Shown one piece after another: positions 48,642-62,936 of a DNA stretch of 64,000 bases. Each line of letters starts with the position of its first letter. Position 1 is the first letter of the stretch. The DNA is from Osedax fenrisi (Eukaryota > Annelida > Polychaeta > Sabellida > Siboglinidae), in contig OZ025244.1 in NCBI GenBank assembly GCA_964019155.1, positions 38,703,545 to 38,767,544 on the forward strand. Direction: 5' to 3'. Below the pieces are notes generated by a model, which ran no database searches, was not told the origin of the DNA, and worked only from the letters and a program-made list of their open reading frames with translations. The position numbers were made by a program, and so were the translations under genes.

Positions 48642-51600
48642 TTATACATTTATTTATATATATAAATGTTTTAATATATATATATATATAATGTATATTA
48701 TATGTATATATTATATACGTATAATATATATGAATAATAATAAATTAATTATATATATATATATATAATATGTATGTATAATATTATTTACTATTTTAAT
48801 TAGTAATTATTTTAACAATTTTAAGAATTTTCCATTTTTTGAGAATATTACTCAAGTTTAGATGTTTTTTGACCACGTATAAAGACATTTTTTTATGAGA
48901 TAAGATATTTGACGGGATTATTGGGGATATTATCTTTGATAAATTAAAAAAAAAAAAAAAAAAAATATGCGAATAAAAAAAATTCTATGGACAGATTGAA
49001 AATAACATGATTTTCTGATATTTTGTAACATAATCCAAGAATAATAGGTTATTTATACATTTTGATAACAAATCTGTAGGAATATATATTAATTACTCTT
49101 TTCTTATTATTATATTAAAAGAATTTTTTTTTTTGGTTAAAGATAAAATAATTTTTTTTAAGTTTGAAAAATTTCAAAAAAAAATCCTAGAAATTTAAGA
49201 AAACTTCTAGAAGACATTTTTTTTAAATTTTTTTAATTATACTATCCAATATATTGGTGAAAAATAGACATCTTCTGCAAAGTTCATTAAAATTGCTACA
49301 ATATTAGTATCAAAGTTATTAAAATATATGTATTTTTTAAAATACTACCATTCAATATTTTTCAAAACAAATTTTTTTATTTTTATTTGTATTTAGAATA
49401 ACTCTGCGGATATGTATGGGTATGGCTAAAATTCTCTAGTTAAAATCTGTTGTCCTATCATCACGCTTAACCTACCCGGTAATGACCTCTGACCCCCTGC
49501 AGGAGGACTACAGGAAGATCACCGTGGACCGTAAGGGTGAGACGAACTTCTTCACATCGGAGATGATCAAGAACTGCATGAAGAAGGTGGTCGTAGTCGG
49601 GCTGCACGAGACTATATACGTTAGTGTGCTGCTCTATCTGAAATATTTTTTTTAAATATATATATTATATAAATTATATAATATAATAGTGTTGTAATAT
49701 ATATTAATATAATACTATAAAGGTTAATGAAATTGTAAATTGTAAAATGGCAAGTATTCTAATAAATGATTTATATTATTATAAATAAATATAAATAATT
49801 AATATATATTTGAAATATAATTATATTTATACACTTAATAATAATATTTATTTATTGAATCACATATAATAATAGCAGATATAAATAGACTCCTCATTAT
49901 AAATATATATATATATATATATATTGTTATTGTTATTTTTATTTGGTGGAGTCCTTTCATCCCATCCAGGAACTTAGATGAAGTTTTCACTTATAACCAT
50001 ATATGGCTCTAATGTCCCTTCGAAGCCGCTCTCATGTTTAGGCATCCGTGGTTTTAACGAGAGCCGATCATTTATTTATACACAATTATATAAGATCACT
50101 TCTAAATAATATTTTAAGACCCATTTTATAAAATTAATTAATGGTCCGGACGAGGGTCGAACCTGTGTCCTACTGCTTGTGTGTCTGACGCCTTAGCCAC
50201 TGAGCCACACAGGCAGTTATAATATACCTAAAGTCCTATACGAAATTAATAATTGGGAAATGTCCATATATCTCTTATATATCTATTCTTATATAGAATA
50301 CCTACTAAATGTAAAGAGGGTTAAATCCACTGCGTTAGTTACAGTTGTAGTACTACTCCGGTGGTAATGGGGCTATTCGTTAGTGTGGTGGATGCACTCC
50401 ACTGATTGGTGTAGAGTGAACGCCCACTAAAGGTCAACAGGGTTCAGTCGTAGCCACGGCATTAGTCGTTGTCACAGATAGCTAGGTAGATAGGACGCAT
50501 TCATCAATACCGGCTATGTAATAACGAAACATCTAGTCGGCAATACTGCGAGTATGGATCATGTGAACAATAGCTATGTATAAATATTATATTGTTATAA
50601 TACATATAACAGGGTTCCATTATTTTTGGAAAAAATTGCAAAAACGTTCACAACATATCTTTACCATGTTAATTTACGGTAAAAACTGGTAAAAACCTAA
50701 TACTCATAAAATATAATACCTTTAAAAAAATGTTATATTGAAATTTAAAGTAGTTTGATTCATTTATATATAAATGTTATGGCTAATTAATCTAGCAGTT
50801 TTATTTGAAAATTTGACCAAACATTTGATCACTCTGCTTTAATTATGCCATTTATAGTACATTTATTTAAAAAAATGTTGAGGTCTGCCATCCTTATTCA
50901 TATTGTAAAATTAACAAGTTGATGTAATTGGATATATTTTATAAATGAAATAAAATCATACTGTGCTATATATTTATAAAATCAAACAATGGAAATAGTA
51001 CTAAATAGTTATATAAAAAATATTTTTTTAACTATATATAATTAACAATATCTATAGATATATTTAATTAAATATCATGCTATAAAATCAAATAATGAAT
51101 ACATTCAAATAATTTCTCAATGAAAATATTAATAGTTCTATTGTTTAATATATATATATTTTTTTTTATATTTTTTCACACCAAATAGAACGCAATTATT
51201 AACTATAATTATTAGAGGTTTAAATTATTTAAATCTCCGTAAATGGGATTTTACACCTAATTATTAGAGTTAATAATTGAGTTTGAGTTGGTGTGAAACC
51301 CCTTTTACAGAAAAGAATTTATTTTATCTTAAATATTGGATTTAAATATTATAGTTAAACTTTAACTTATAATTATTAGAGTTAATGTTTGCGTTTGAGT
51401 TGGTGTGAAACCCCTTTTACTAATACAAAAATAAATATATTATTCTATTAGATATTTTATATATATATATATTTTTGAATTATTTACTTATTAATTTAAA
51501 TTTCAATATCATATTATTTATTAAAAAAATTGTTCTTTACATAAAGTCAAAATTAATAAAGGTTGTTTTTAAAAATATATAAAAAATCTTATAATCATGA

Positions 51601-54600
51601 TTTTAATGTAATATTGTTTAACTTTATATTTGTATATTATCTATTAATATATGTATATTATCTATAAATAATATATAATTATAAATTATATAGACAATAG
51701 TAGGCTTAATAATTTAGATAATATTATATTTAATTATATAGATATAACTAGGTTTTTACCATGTAAAAAACCTGTTTTTACCGGAAAGGTTATTAAAATT
51801 TGGTGGTAATAACCTATGGAACACTGATATAAATAAATGAAGACACTCTAATTAATAATAAAATTAATAGATTAAATTATATTATAACGTGTATATTTTT
51901 AATAATATTTACAAAGATTTTGCGAAGCAAAGATATAACACTCCCTATGCATGCAACGTAATTTAGTAATATCCACTGCCGCTGCTAGCAGTAGTATCGA
52001 AATCACTGTAATAGATTTAGGTTCGGCTCTGTTTGCATACAACAATGTTTTCATTTCTCTATTAAATGACATGCAATATAAATTAGCTTTTACTTACTAA
52101 ATATATACTTATAGCATTTAAAACATACATATAATATTTGTTTGTTATATATTAGTAATGAACACTTAGTTTTCATCATATACATATTAATTTAAAGCAT
52201 ATTATTTAACATTTTAAAAGTGTATAGTTAAATACGAATTTACATTATAAACAACACATAGTTCCTAAAAGTAACCCGCTATAGGTTGCACTGGGGTATT
52301 TTGTATACAAATTCGAATTACACGATTTCGCGTAAGTGTTATATCTTTCATTCGGAAAATCTTTGATATTTATGTAAAATATAAATGTATTAATATTTGA
52401 ATATAAAAATATTAAAATTATAGATAGATAGATAGATATATTTTATTGTATTAATTAATGTCGTTCTTTTTTTTTTCATTTATTATTCTTTTTCGTTTCC
52501 AAATGGCTTCAAAATAAGACCTTGGTCTTTGCGGGTTGTTGCCAGCGATTTATTCATACATGGGACAGGAACAGTGATTGTTTAATTATAATAGTTAGCT
52601 ATATATTTCGTATTTACATAAAAGATAATAATAAATAAATAAAATACATTAAGTAGACAGACAAAATTTGACATTAACAAAAATCAAAATCAAAATAACA
52701 ATAACAAAAATAATTTATACATACATATATATTTGATATCGATTTTTTATTTTTTTTAATATGTCAATAGTTAATATTGTATTTTTTATACTAGTAAATA
52801 TTAATTGGAAACAACTTTTTAACGAAATGTAATGGTTGTGTTTTTGATACCTTTATTTTATTATTTACAATTATAAACATAAATATATTAATAAATATGG
52901 CCATATATTTTAGTAACTGTATGGTATTAATTATTAATAATTAATATACTTTATATTAAATTAACTGTATATAAAATATTAATATATTATACAAATAATT
53001 AATACAATTATAAACATAAATATATTAATAAATATGGCCATATATTTTAGTAGCTGTATGGTATTAATTATTAATAATTAATATACTTTATATTAAATTA
53101 ACTGTATATAAAATATTAATATAGTATTAAACTTAGAATATATTGTAGTTATATAAATTAATATTTAGAACATAATAAATTAATTATTATTTATTTTAAT
53201 TTTATACAATTTATAAAATCACGCAAACCTAAAAAAAATGACAGGCACCCAGTTTGGAAACCACTGATATAGAGTAGACTTATTTACTCATTTATTTAAA
53301 TTTCAATATCATAGTATTTATTTAAAAAAAAGTTATATTTACATAATGTCAAAATTAATAAAGGTTGTTTCTAAAAAAAAATATAAAAATCTAATAATTA
53401 TTATTTTAATGTGGTATTGTTTAACTTTATAATTGTATATTACCTATTAAATATAAGATCTATAAATAATATATAATTGTAAATTATATAGACATTATTA
53501 GGTTTAATAATATAGATAATATTAGATTTAATTATATAGACAAAAATAGATTTTTACCATGGCAAGAACTTGTTTTTAGCGGACAGGTTATTACAGCGGT
53601 TATTACTATAGGCGGTAATAACCTATGGAACACTGGTTATATTAAATATATGATTATATGTAGGATATTACTATAATTCAAATTTAATGTATAATAAAAT
53701 TTGAAATACATTCAAATTTATATAATCTATATAAACAAATAATATCGCAGTGTAACTAAATATAAAAATCACAAAGTCACATGGTCCCTACATACAATAC
53801 AGCAGATATTCGATGTTTCACTAAACATTGATGCCTGCCTATCTACATATACATAGGCTTAGTAGTCGTGTAGGTCTGCATGTAACTATTCACATTACTA
53901 TTAGTGTACGGTACTGAATCATCAGCGTTTCATTGGTCGATGTACCCAGCTAACAGTAAGAGCAGCATAATAGCAGCATAACAGCATATGCTAGAGCCTC
54001 AAATGTTTACATTGTGCTATTATGCTGCTATTAAATGTATATTATGCTGCTATTAATTTGTCATAATATTATGCTGCTGTTATGCTGCTATTATGCTAAT
54101 ATTATGCTGCTATTAATTTTAAAAGTATATTATGCTGCTATTATGCTGCCATTATTATAATAGCAGCATAATATACTTTTAAAATTAATAGCAGCATAAT
54201 ATTAGCATAATGGCAGCATAATAGCAGCATAACAGCAGCATAATATTATGACAAATTAATAGCTGCATAATAGCAGCATAATAGCACAATGTAAACATTT
54301 GAGGCTCTAGCATATGCTGTTATGCTGCTATTATGCTGCTCTTACTGCTTGCTGGGTACCTAGTATGTATTGCATGCTAGGTACGCATGCACTCAACCCA
54401 GCGGGGTGTGCGATCAACACTTCCTCTACGTTTAATTGTCGACCTATTGAATATATGTTTCTGATAATGTTTCTTTGTTTCTATATACTAATATATGTAT
54501 TTTTATTTCCCTCACAATATATATATATATGTTGTTCAGCGAAAGTGTACATATATAAGTGTACTATAAAAGTAAACATGAATTTAAAAAAATGTATATA

Positions 54601-57600
54601 TATCGATTATGTGTATATATATATTAGCATTATTAATCAGATATATATTTTTATTGTATTTTATTGTTGTATTTAATTTATTTCATCAAATACACCATCA
54701 ATTTAAAAGATAATTAAAATATACGACTATCACTCCCAACGTGGCTTATTTAGATTTAATTTGAATGTGCATGCGTGATACAAATGTGGTACCGAATATT
54801 AAATTTAAAAAATCTCAAATCACCTATTGATCGTGCGATCTCGCACACAACACGAGTGTAATGGTGAACATTCTGATGACTCATCACGTTGATTTCGATT
54901 ATTTCAATTGTATTCCTAAAGCAAGAATTTATCATTTCTGTGAAAATATAATAAATATATTTTAGTTAACTTTTATAATTTAATTTAGAATTTACAATAA
55001 CAATAACAATAACAATATGTTACATGTAAACAATGATTGTTTACTAATTTTATTTCTATAAATAAATGTTTTTAACACATGATTAGAAAATGTTAATGTT
55101 TTTACAATTTCATATTTACATGAGTAAATAATTTAAATATATATATATGTATATATATTTTATATAAATAATATCAATTAAATGAGCAAAACTAGGATCC
55201 ACTCTCTCTATCTATATATATATATATACCTAAAATCCTATACAAAATAAATAATTTGGAAATACCCATATATCTCTATGTATACATACTTATATATAAA
55301 ATCAATAAGCTAAACCTGTCAGGCAGTGTCAGGTATGTATACCTCACTCTATATAAGCTACAGGTTATAGGTCACGGTTAGAGGTTATAGTAGTAGGTTA
55401 AGTAGTGATGGGAGCGCTTCGAGTATATTTCGAGCAGATCCGGGTAATTTGTTGTCGGGCGATTAAATAATTATAGATTCTGAGTATATATAATATCAAG
55501 AGTCATATAAATGTTTATAGCCGGACAACTCCGGCCCTTCTCTTGTTAATATATAATATTAACACAACTTATACTAGTATAATAGTGTGATATACTTAAA
55601 CTGCAGTTAAAACTGAATATACAACAATGTCGGTTATTGGAATCATTTATATAGGTTGCATTCCTATCTGTACTGTTAAAGTACTAATATTGTATATAGG
55701 TTTATAATTTTAAAATATTGCATTTAGTAAAATAAAAGTAACGTACTACTTAAGTCATTATGCATACTTTGAGGGTCGAATAACTTTGCTCTTTATTTCG
55801 TATTAAATAAATATATATTATATTCCTATTTACCGATTTAATTAGTTCAAATATTTATCGAATCAGTTAATTGATCAATTTTAATAGTATAACTGTTTAT
55901 TAATAAGTGTATTACTTTAGATAATGTTATTAACTATTTCTTGTATTCTTCTCAAATTACTTCTCTATTGATACCCTATTGATACCCTATTGATACTCTA
56001 TTCCCAGTCCCATTATTCGATTACATGTTTTCATATTTTGTTGTATTCTTACTTTATATTATATTTGTAGTTGTAGTTGATAAATTATATTTGTATTCTT
56101 TCTTTATGATAAACATATTTTTATTTGATAAAGATACCTGCCCATCCCTGACATTGACCCCCCCCCCATCTATTACCCGCAGGTTGACGAAGACCTAGAA
56201 CTAAAGGCGTACTATGCGGGCCATGTACTCGGAGCGGCCATGTTTAGCATTAAAGTAGGCCAACAATCAGTTGTTTACACAGTTAGTACATCAACACTCG
56301 CGCCAGTGTCACCGTACACCTACCCCCACTGCATTAACTCGTGCATACTTGTTAGGCTATTTAAGATGGGGGCATTGTTTCCTAGTCATTATTACTCGTA
56401 ATCAAAGTTTCGCACGTAATTATTTCTAATATAATATATAGGTTATGTCATTTGAAAGTAATATATTAAAAAAGTTGCTAAAAAACTAATATATTTATAA
56501 TAATAATATTTTATATTATAAATTAATCATTAATAAATTATTAATATTAATATCAATCTTATATATATATATATATATATTTATATATTATATTAGTTTA
56601 CAAATAATATTTGGTATTTAATCAAATTCTGTCTAACATTAATAATATCATTTTAATAATGAACTAATGGGGGGGATTATAATAAGTATGTTTAATATTA
56701 TATTATACTTTTTATAAGTAGAAAATAATCTAATTTAATACACAATGAAATATAATTCTATTATATTTTAGTTTCAATAATTTTATTTTATTTTAAATAT
56801 AACTGTAAATTTGATATTAATTTGTTTTTATCTATCCGAATTTTAAAATGATATCTTTCTATATCTTCGAATTATAATATTATTTCTATAATAAATATAT
56901 ATATGCATCAGACGCATAAGCAGTAGGACGCGGGTTCAAGCCTCGTCCAGACCATTAAAATAGGTATTAAAATATAATTTGTAGTGATCTTATATAATTG
57001 TGTATATAATAATGATCGGCTTCTAAGGGATATTATAGCCATGTATGGTTATAAGTGAAAACTTCATCTAAGTTCCTGGATGAAAGGACTCCACCAAAAT
57101 AGCAATAACAATATATATAGGGTAATATTATAATTATTTTACATCTTTTATTTGCGCAATTAATATTAATTTGATTTTAGATATACAACTATTTATGATA
57201 TCTATAGTTATAATTTGACTATATTTAATGTTATTTCAAAGATCATAACATTTAGTTTTGTGTTATCTGTTTAAATAATTCACCTATATTTAGTTTTTAC
57301 CCTACAATATATAAGTTTGTGTTGTGTTGTTGTTATATTTGTCCTCGTACCCCATTGTATATTATAGACACTACATAATATGTAGTACAAATTAACTATA
57401 AACGGAGTAGTGATTATAAGGTATAAGGTAAACCTATTCTTTAATAATTGCCCATTGTAAATATTAAGTGAAAGTTTTAAATATTCATCAACATTATTTG
57501 TTTACAATATCTGTTTAAATATATATATATATATATATATATATTGTTATTTTTATAGTTCTTGTTATTGTTTTTATTGTTATTATTATTATATTTAGCA

Positions 57601-60512
57601 TTTTTTATATTAATTAATTATATTAATTAGTTTATTTAATACATTTTATTATATTTTTCTCACTATAATCGTACTATCGTTAAAGTATTGATGAACTATG
57701 CTTCTTATTTCACTTTACCAAATCTGATATTGTAATTATATACAATATTACATATATTAAATATAATATATTATTAATACATATATTAGTTAAGCGGACT
57801 TTCTAGAGTTTAGAACATAGCTTAGTATCATTGCCACTGACACCACCTACAGGGCGATTACAACATGACACCCGACAGACACTTGGGTGCCGCTTGGATT
57901 GACAGGTGTCACCCTGACTTACTGATCACCGAGTCAACATACGCCGCCACTGTCAGGTACTAGCCAATCTAGCGAATACCAGTCATTTCGCACACAGATA
58001 TATTATAACGAGTAATATCGTACGAAGTCATTTTGTCCGAAGTCAATTCGTAAACAAATATGACTCATACATATGTTACATATGATTTAAATTATTTAGT
58101 ACGAATTGATGTCGTTCGAATTGATTTTGTACTAAATACTGACTAGTAAACTGACTTGTCGGGGTTCATCAGAACAATCCTACTTCATAATTATTTATTA
58201 TGTAATTATGTTTTATATAAATTGGAAACAACGTGTAATATATATAGTGTACTATATTTTAACCATGTTCGACTATATTAAATAAATTTCCAGATTTCAA
58301 ATATTATATATATATTATACAAGACATTTAGCCGAATTATAACATTAATATTAGTTTGAACGAAAATTTATATATCAAATTAAAAATATGAATAATAATA
58401 TTTATTAATCTGATATTTATTTTTTAAATATATTATACAATAACAATATCAAGGGTTGTTCCGTAAAATACTTGCCATGTCTAGTTGTTGCTTTGTGTAA
58501 CTAAGTTCTACTTACATACAGCAAACATAGAACATGTTCTATGTTTGCAAGGCAAGTACATACAGAATTTTAGCGATTGTGTTAAACCCCCTTAGCCTAA
58601 CACCCACCTCTACCTCTCCTACCTAACCCCCACCACTACATCTCCCACCTAACCCCCACTACTACCTCTCCCACCTAACCCCCACCACTACCTATCCCAC
58701 CTAACCCCCACCACTCACCTCTCCCATCTAACCCCTACCTCTACCACCTAACCCCCACCACTACCTCTCCACTCCTGCTACAACTTACTATAAACCCCTG
58801 TACCGATGATAGGGATTCGAAGAGATGCCGCGAGGGAGATTTCCTCAAGAAGGTTCACGATTGCGTTGATAGGGGAGGCAAGGTTAGTTATTGAGACAAC
58901 ACCTGAACACGCCTACTTATGTCCTGAAGTATGCATGTATCATCGTGAATGATATGCGATATTGATTTACTAATACATCATCCATTATATATTTCATATA
59001 TTCTACATTATATGTAGCGTAGTTCCAATATTATCTATATCGTATATCCTACTTTATTATATAATAGTTATTTATGATGATATCAACGCATAAGTACTTT
59101 ATCAATAACATGTTCTTCCTTAACCACGCTACCACATCTCTACTACTACTACTACTACTACACTCAACTACCCTCCCCACACAGGTATTAATACCAGTAT
59201 TCGCCCTGGGTAGGGCGCAGGAACTCTGTATTCTGCTGGAGACCTACTGGGAACGCATGAATCTCAAGGTGCCCATCTACTTCACGATGGGGCTCACAGG
59301 CAAGGTCGTTACCATCAATATAGGTGTATTACGGGGCGCGGGGGGGCTAACAATAGCGGTGCGGGTGTGGGTCCATATTAGTACATTGTGTAGACATTGT
59401 GTAGGAAAACTGTAGGAAAACTATAGTACATTGTGTATACACGTAGGTAAACTGTAGTAAATTGTTTGTGCCTTTTGTAGGTAAACTGTAGTAGATTATG
59501 TATACATGAAGGTAAACTGTAGTACATTGTGAAGGTAAACTGTAGGAGATTGTGTATGCATCACTTAAATGTGATCCCCTCCCAGTGCACTCATATCCTC
59601 TCTTTTGTTCATCTTGATGTTATAGTTCTATAAATAATACGACGATGATATCATTAAATGTGTACCTAAATTTATTTTCATTTATTAATAACTAATTTAT
59701 TAATCATATTTATCATATACCTATCGTTAATAAAACTTACGACTGAAAATAATTCGTATTTAAGTTTTCGTAATATTAAAAATATATTTTTTAAATATAG
59801 ATATTTATTAATACATTTTAAACGTGATGTGGTGAATACGTGAATTTGATTATTAATTATAATATTTTTAGTGATGTAATATTATAATTATTTAATATTT
59901 CGGAATGTGTAATATCCACATTTTTAGGTATTTAAATTTATTTATGGTATTTTATATTCGATACAGAGTACCTTTCAATAATCAATTAATTATTTTGTTA
60001 GTGTATGTTATATAATTAATTCTACCCTACAATTAATAAATTAATACTTATGTAATATAATTTTAAATTTTTTTAAATATTATCTAATTATTATTTAGTG
60101 ACGTATTACAATAATATACTATTATATAAAATTCATGTTAAACTTGAAATATATTAAAAATAATAATTAATATTATAATATTGAGTAAAAAATATTTCTT
60201 AAATATTTAGATTATTTATGAAAATTTAAATCTAAAATTAGCCACATACTATAATATATATTTATATCAAGAATGGCGAATTGTTAAATAGATTAAAAAT
60301 AAAGTACATTTATATTTAATATTTTAATATGTATTGTATATATTGTATTTGATTTAATAGTAATTTATTTTATATTTTATCTTTATAGAAATTTAATTTT
60401 ATACTGTATCAGTAAATAATAATTTATGTTAAACTATATAATTTTTATTAAGTAATTTTAATAATATTATTTTTGTTAGGTGAATTAGAAACACATAGAT
60501 TAACATTTTATT

Positions 60513-60543
<31 letters not shown>

Positions 60544-60546
60544 TAA

Positions 60547-60597
<51 letters not shown>

Positions 60598-62897
60598 TAT
60601 TATATAAATTAAATATATTAAGGAATAAATACAAGTTGAGAAATAATATACAATTTTAATTATGTGAAGATCTTGAAAACAATAAATTGAGATTTAAATT
60701 GCTATATAGCAGCCAAGTATATGAAATTAAAGCATAATTAGTTATGTAAAATAATAACACTGTTGTTTACAATTATTAATTTGAATTAATCATTAATAAT
60801 AATATATATGTTAATAAAATTAACTTAATATGCATTAGCTCGATAATATATCTGACTATATAAATGTATATTAGGAAATATCGTAAATTACTTCATATTC
60901 TATAATATTATTTCGCGATTATATAATAGCGGTCGCAATATTTCACATTACATAACGTTACATTACCACCACGCAGGCCAATCAATACTATAAGCTGTTC
61001 ATATCCTGGACCAATCAGAAGATCAAGAGCACTTTTGTACAACGAAACATGTTCGAATTCAATCACATCTCGGTAAGTATTCCCTCTGCTAACTTCTATA
61101 AACTTGTTCCTATAATGAATATTATGAGTGAGTGGGTATTATTTATTTTATATATATATATATATATATAATATATATATTCTATCATTTGTTATGTTAC
61201 ATATATTAATACACTTTCAGAATTTAATTATTTTAAATATAAATTAAATTTTAAAAACTACTTATAAATTATTTTATTTATCATTTCATGTAAAAATGTT
61301 ATCTTTATTTACCATATAAATAATTAAAATGATTATTTATATTACCTATTATTAAAAATAATTATAAATAGAGTTATATAAAGCTATATATATATTCGAC
61401 GAATATTATTCGTAAAATAAAGCTATATATATCCTTTTTTATATAATTATTGCGTTTTATAATTATTTATATTTATTTATTTATAATTATCTTATCATAT
61501 AGCTATTATTTATTTTAAAGTTATGATGATATATATTATTAGTTGTTATATGTTTATTTTATTTTTATAATTAATTTCTTTTTAAACTTTTAACCTATTT
61601 TTCCAATCTTGTGATTTTAATGAATATACTCTACAAAAAATGTATTACTATTTTATTATTGCAGATTTCTTATTTTAATTTCTATTAAAAAATATTCATA
61701 TTTATTAATTCATATTTATTAATTCATATTTATTATTTTATATTATTATATAATAATAAAATTATTGTTATCATATATCTTATATCAAGGACAGGACATA
61801 TACTTTTATAATTTTGTGAAATATTTAATTTCCGAAATTTGAATTTGATACAAAAATTATTGTAAAAACTAGTATTTAAATCAATGATTTCAATATGATT
61901 ATATTAAATTCATAATATAATTTAATAATCATTATATTAATTAGAATTTCGACATAAATAATATTAAAAAACATCATTCAATTCATATGTTTTAAAAAAA
62001 TTGTATATAGAAATATAAAATTAAAAACATGAATGCACTTTATTTTATAAATTAATCAATATATCTGATATCATTGATTCAATGATTGAACTCATTGAAA
62101 TATAATTTGGAGTGGATGTCCTTGCATATATTACAAATATAATACAAATAAAAGTAATTTTCTCATATTTCTATACAATTTTAAATAATTCAAATATTTT
62201 ATATTTAGAGACAAAGTATTGAGTTCACAAAATTGAAATAAATTAATTCATAAAATAGGCTTAAAGTTGTATTTGTTTTTAGAAGTTTACTTTTCACTGA
62301 ATTTTATGTGTAGATTATAATTGTATATATATTAATATCATATTAATAATATGTAAATAATTATAAACGGTGATAAAATGATGAACTCAATGTCAAATTT
62401 AATAAGTTTACCTGAATTCATTGTGAAGCACAGCTACTTATAATCATCTGTGATCATTTAGAAAATAATACTGGGAAATCTGTGAAGCCTTGTACTGTAG
62501 GATATGATACCTCATTCAAACTGTACCTTTAATAATTAGGACTTGATGCGATTATGCCGTTGCAAATATAACATATTTATTTATTTAATGAAGTTGACAT
62601 TTAATTAATATTTCAATATCAGCAATTAGGAGAGACGTACAGTGTATGGTGTACATCTAATTTATAACAGTATTGTGCTTGTAATCTTAATATTGTAAAG
62701 TATAATTTTAACGTTGACATTTTTTTAATTGATCTTATTTATTATTTCGTTTTAAAATTTATGTCCTAGTTATTTTTAATAGACGTTCAAAAGTAATTTA
62801 TGCATATCGCTAATTTGTTATCTTTATTTATTAAACTCTTAAGAAATATTAATTTGTATATTTTTATTTTTTTAATATCGTAGTACATATAATTATA

Positions 62898-62936
<39 letters not shown>

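Larger units (their letters stand above)
49620..56182. other. INTS11: INTS11 intron 6, 6.6 kb repeat-rich intron
   Basis: The largest intron in the window. It contains the second SINE copy, the 50610 hAT-like element and its partial copy, the dispersed 310-bp repeat, a 137-bp tandem repeat and the 418-bp foldback element. No host exon is recognisable inside it. Confidence 0.7.

Noticed and set aside
54314..54676. Open frame of 120 codons after the foldback element
   Set aside because: It starts within the palindrome, has AT-driven composition and no recognisable motif.
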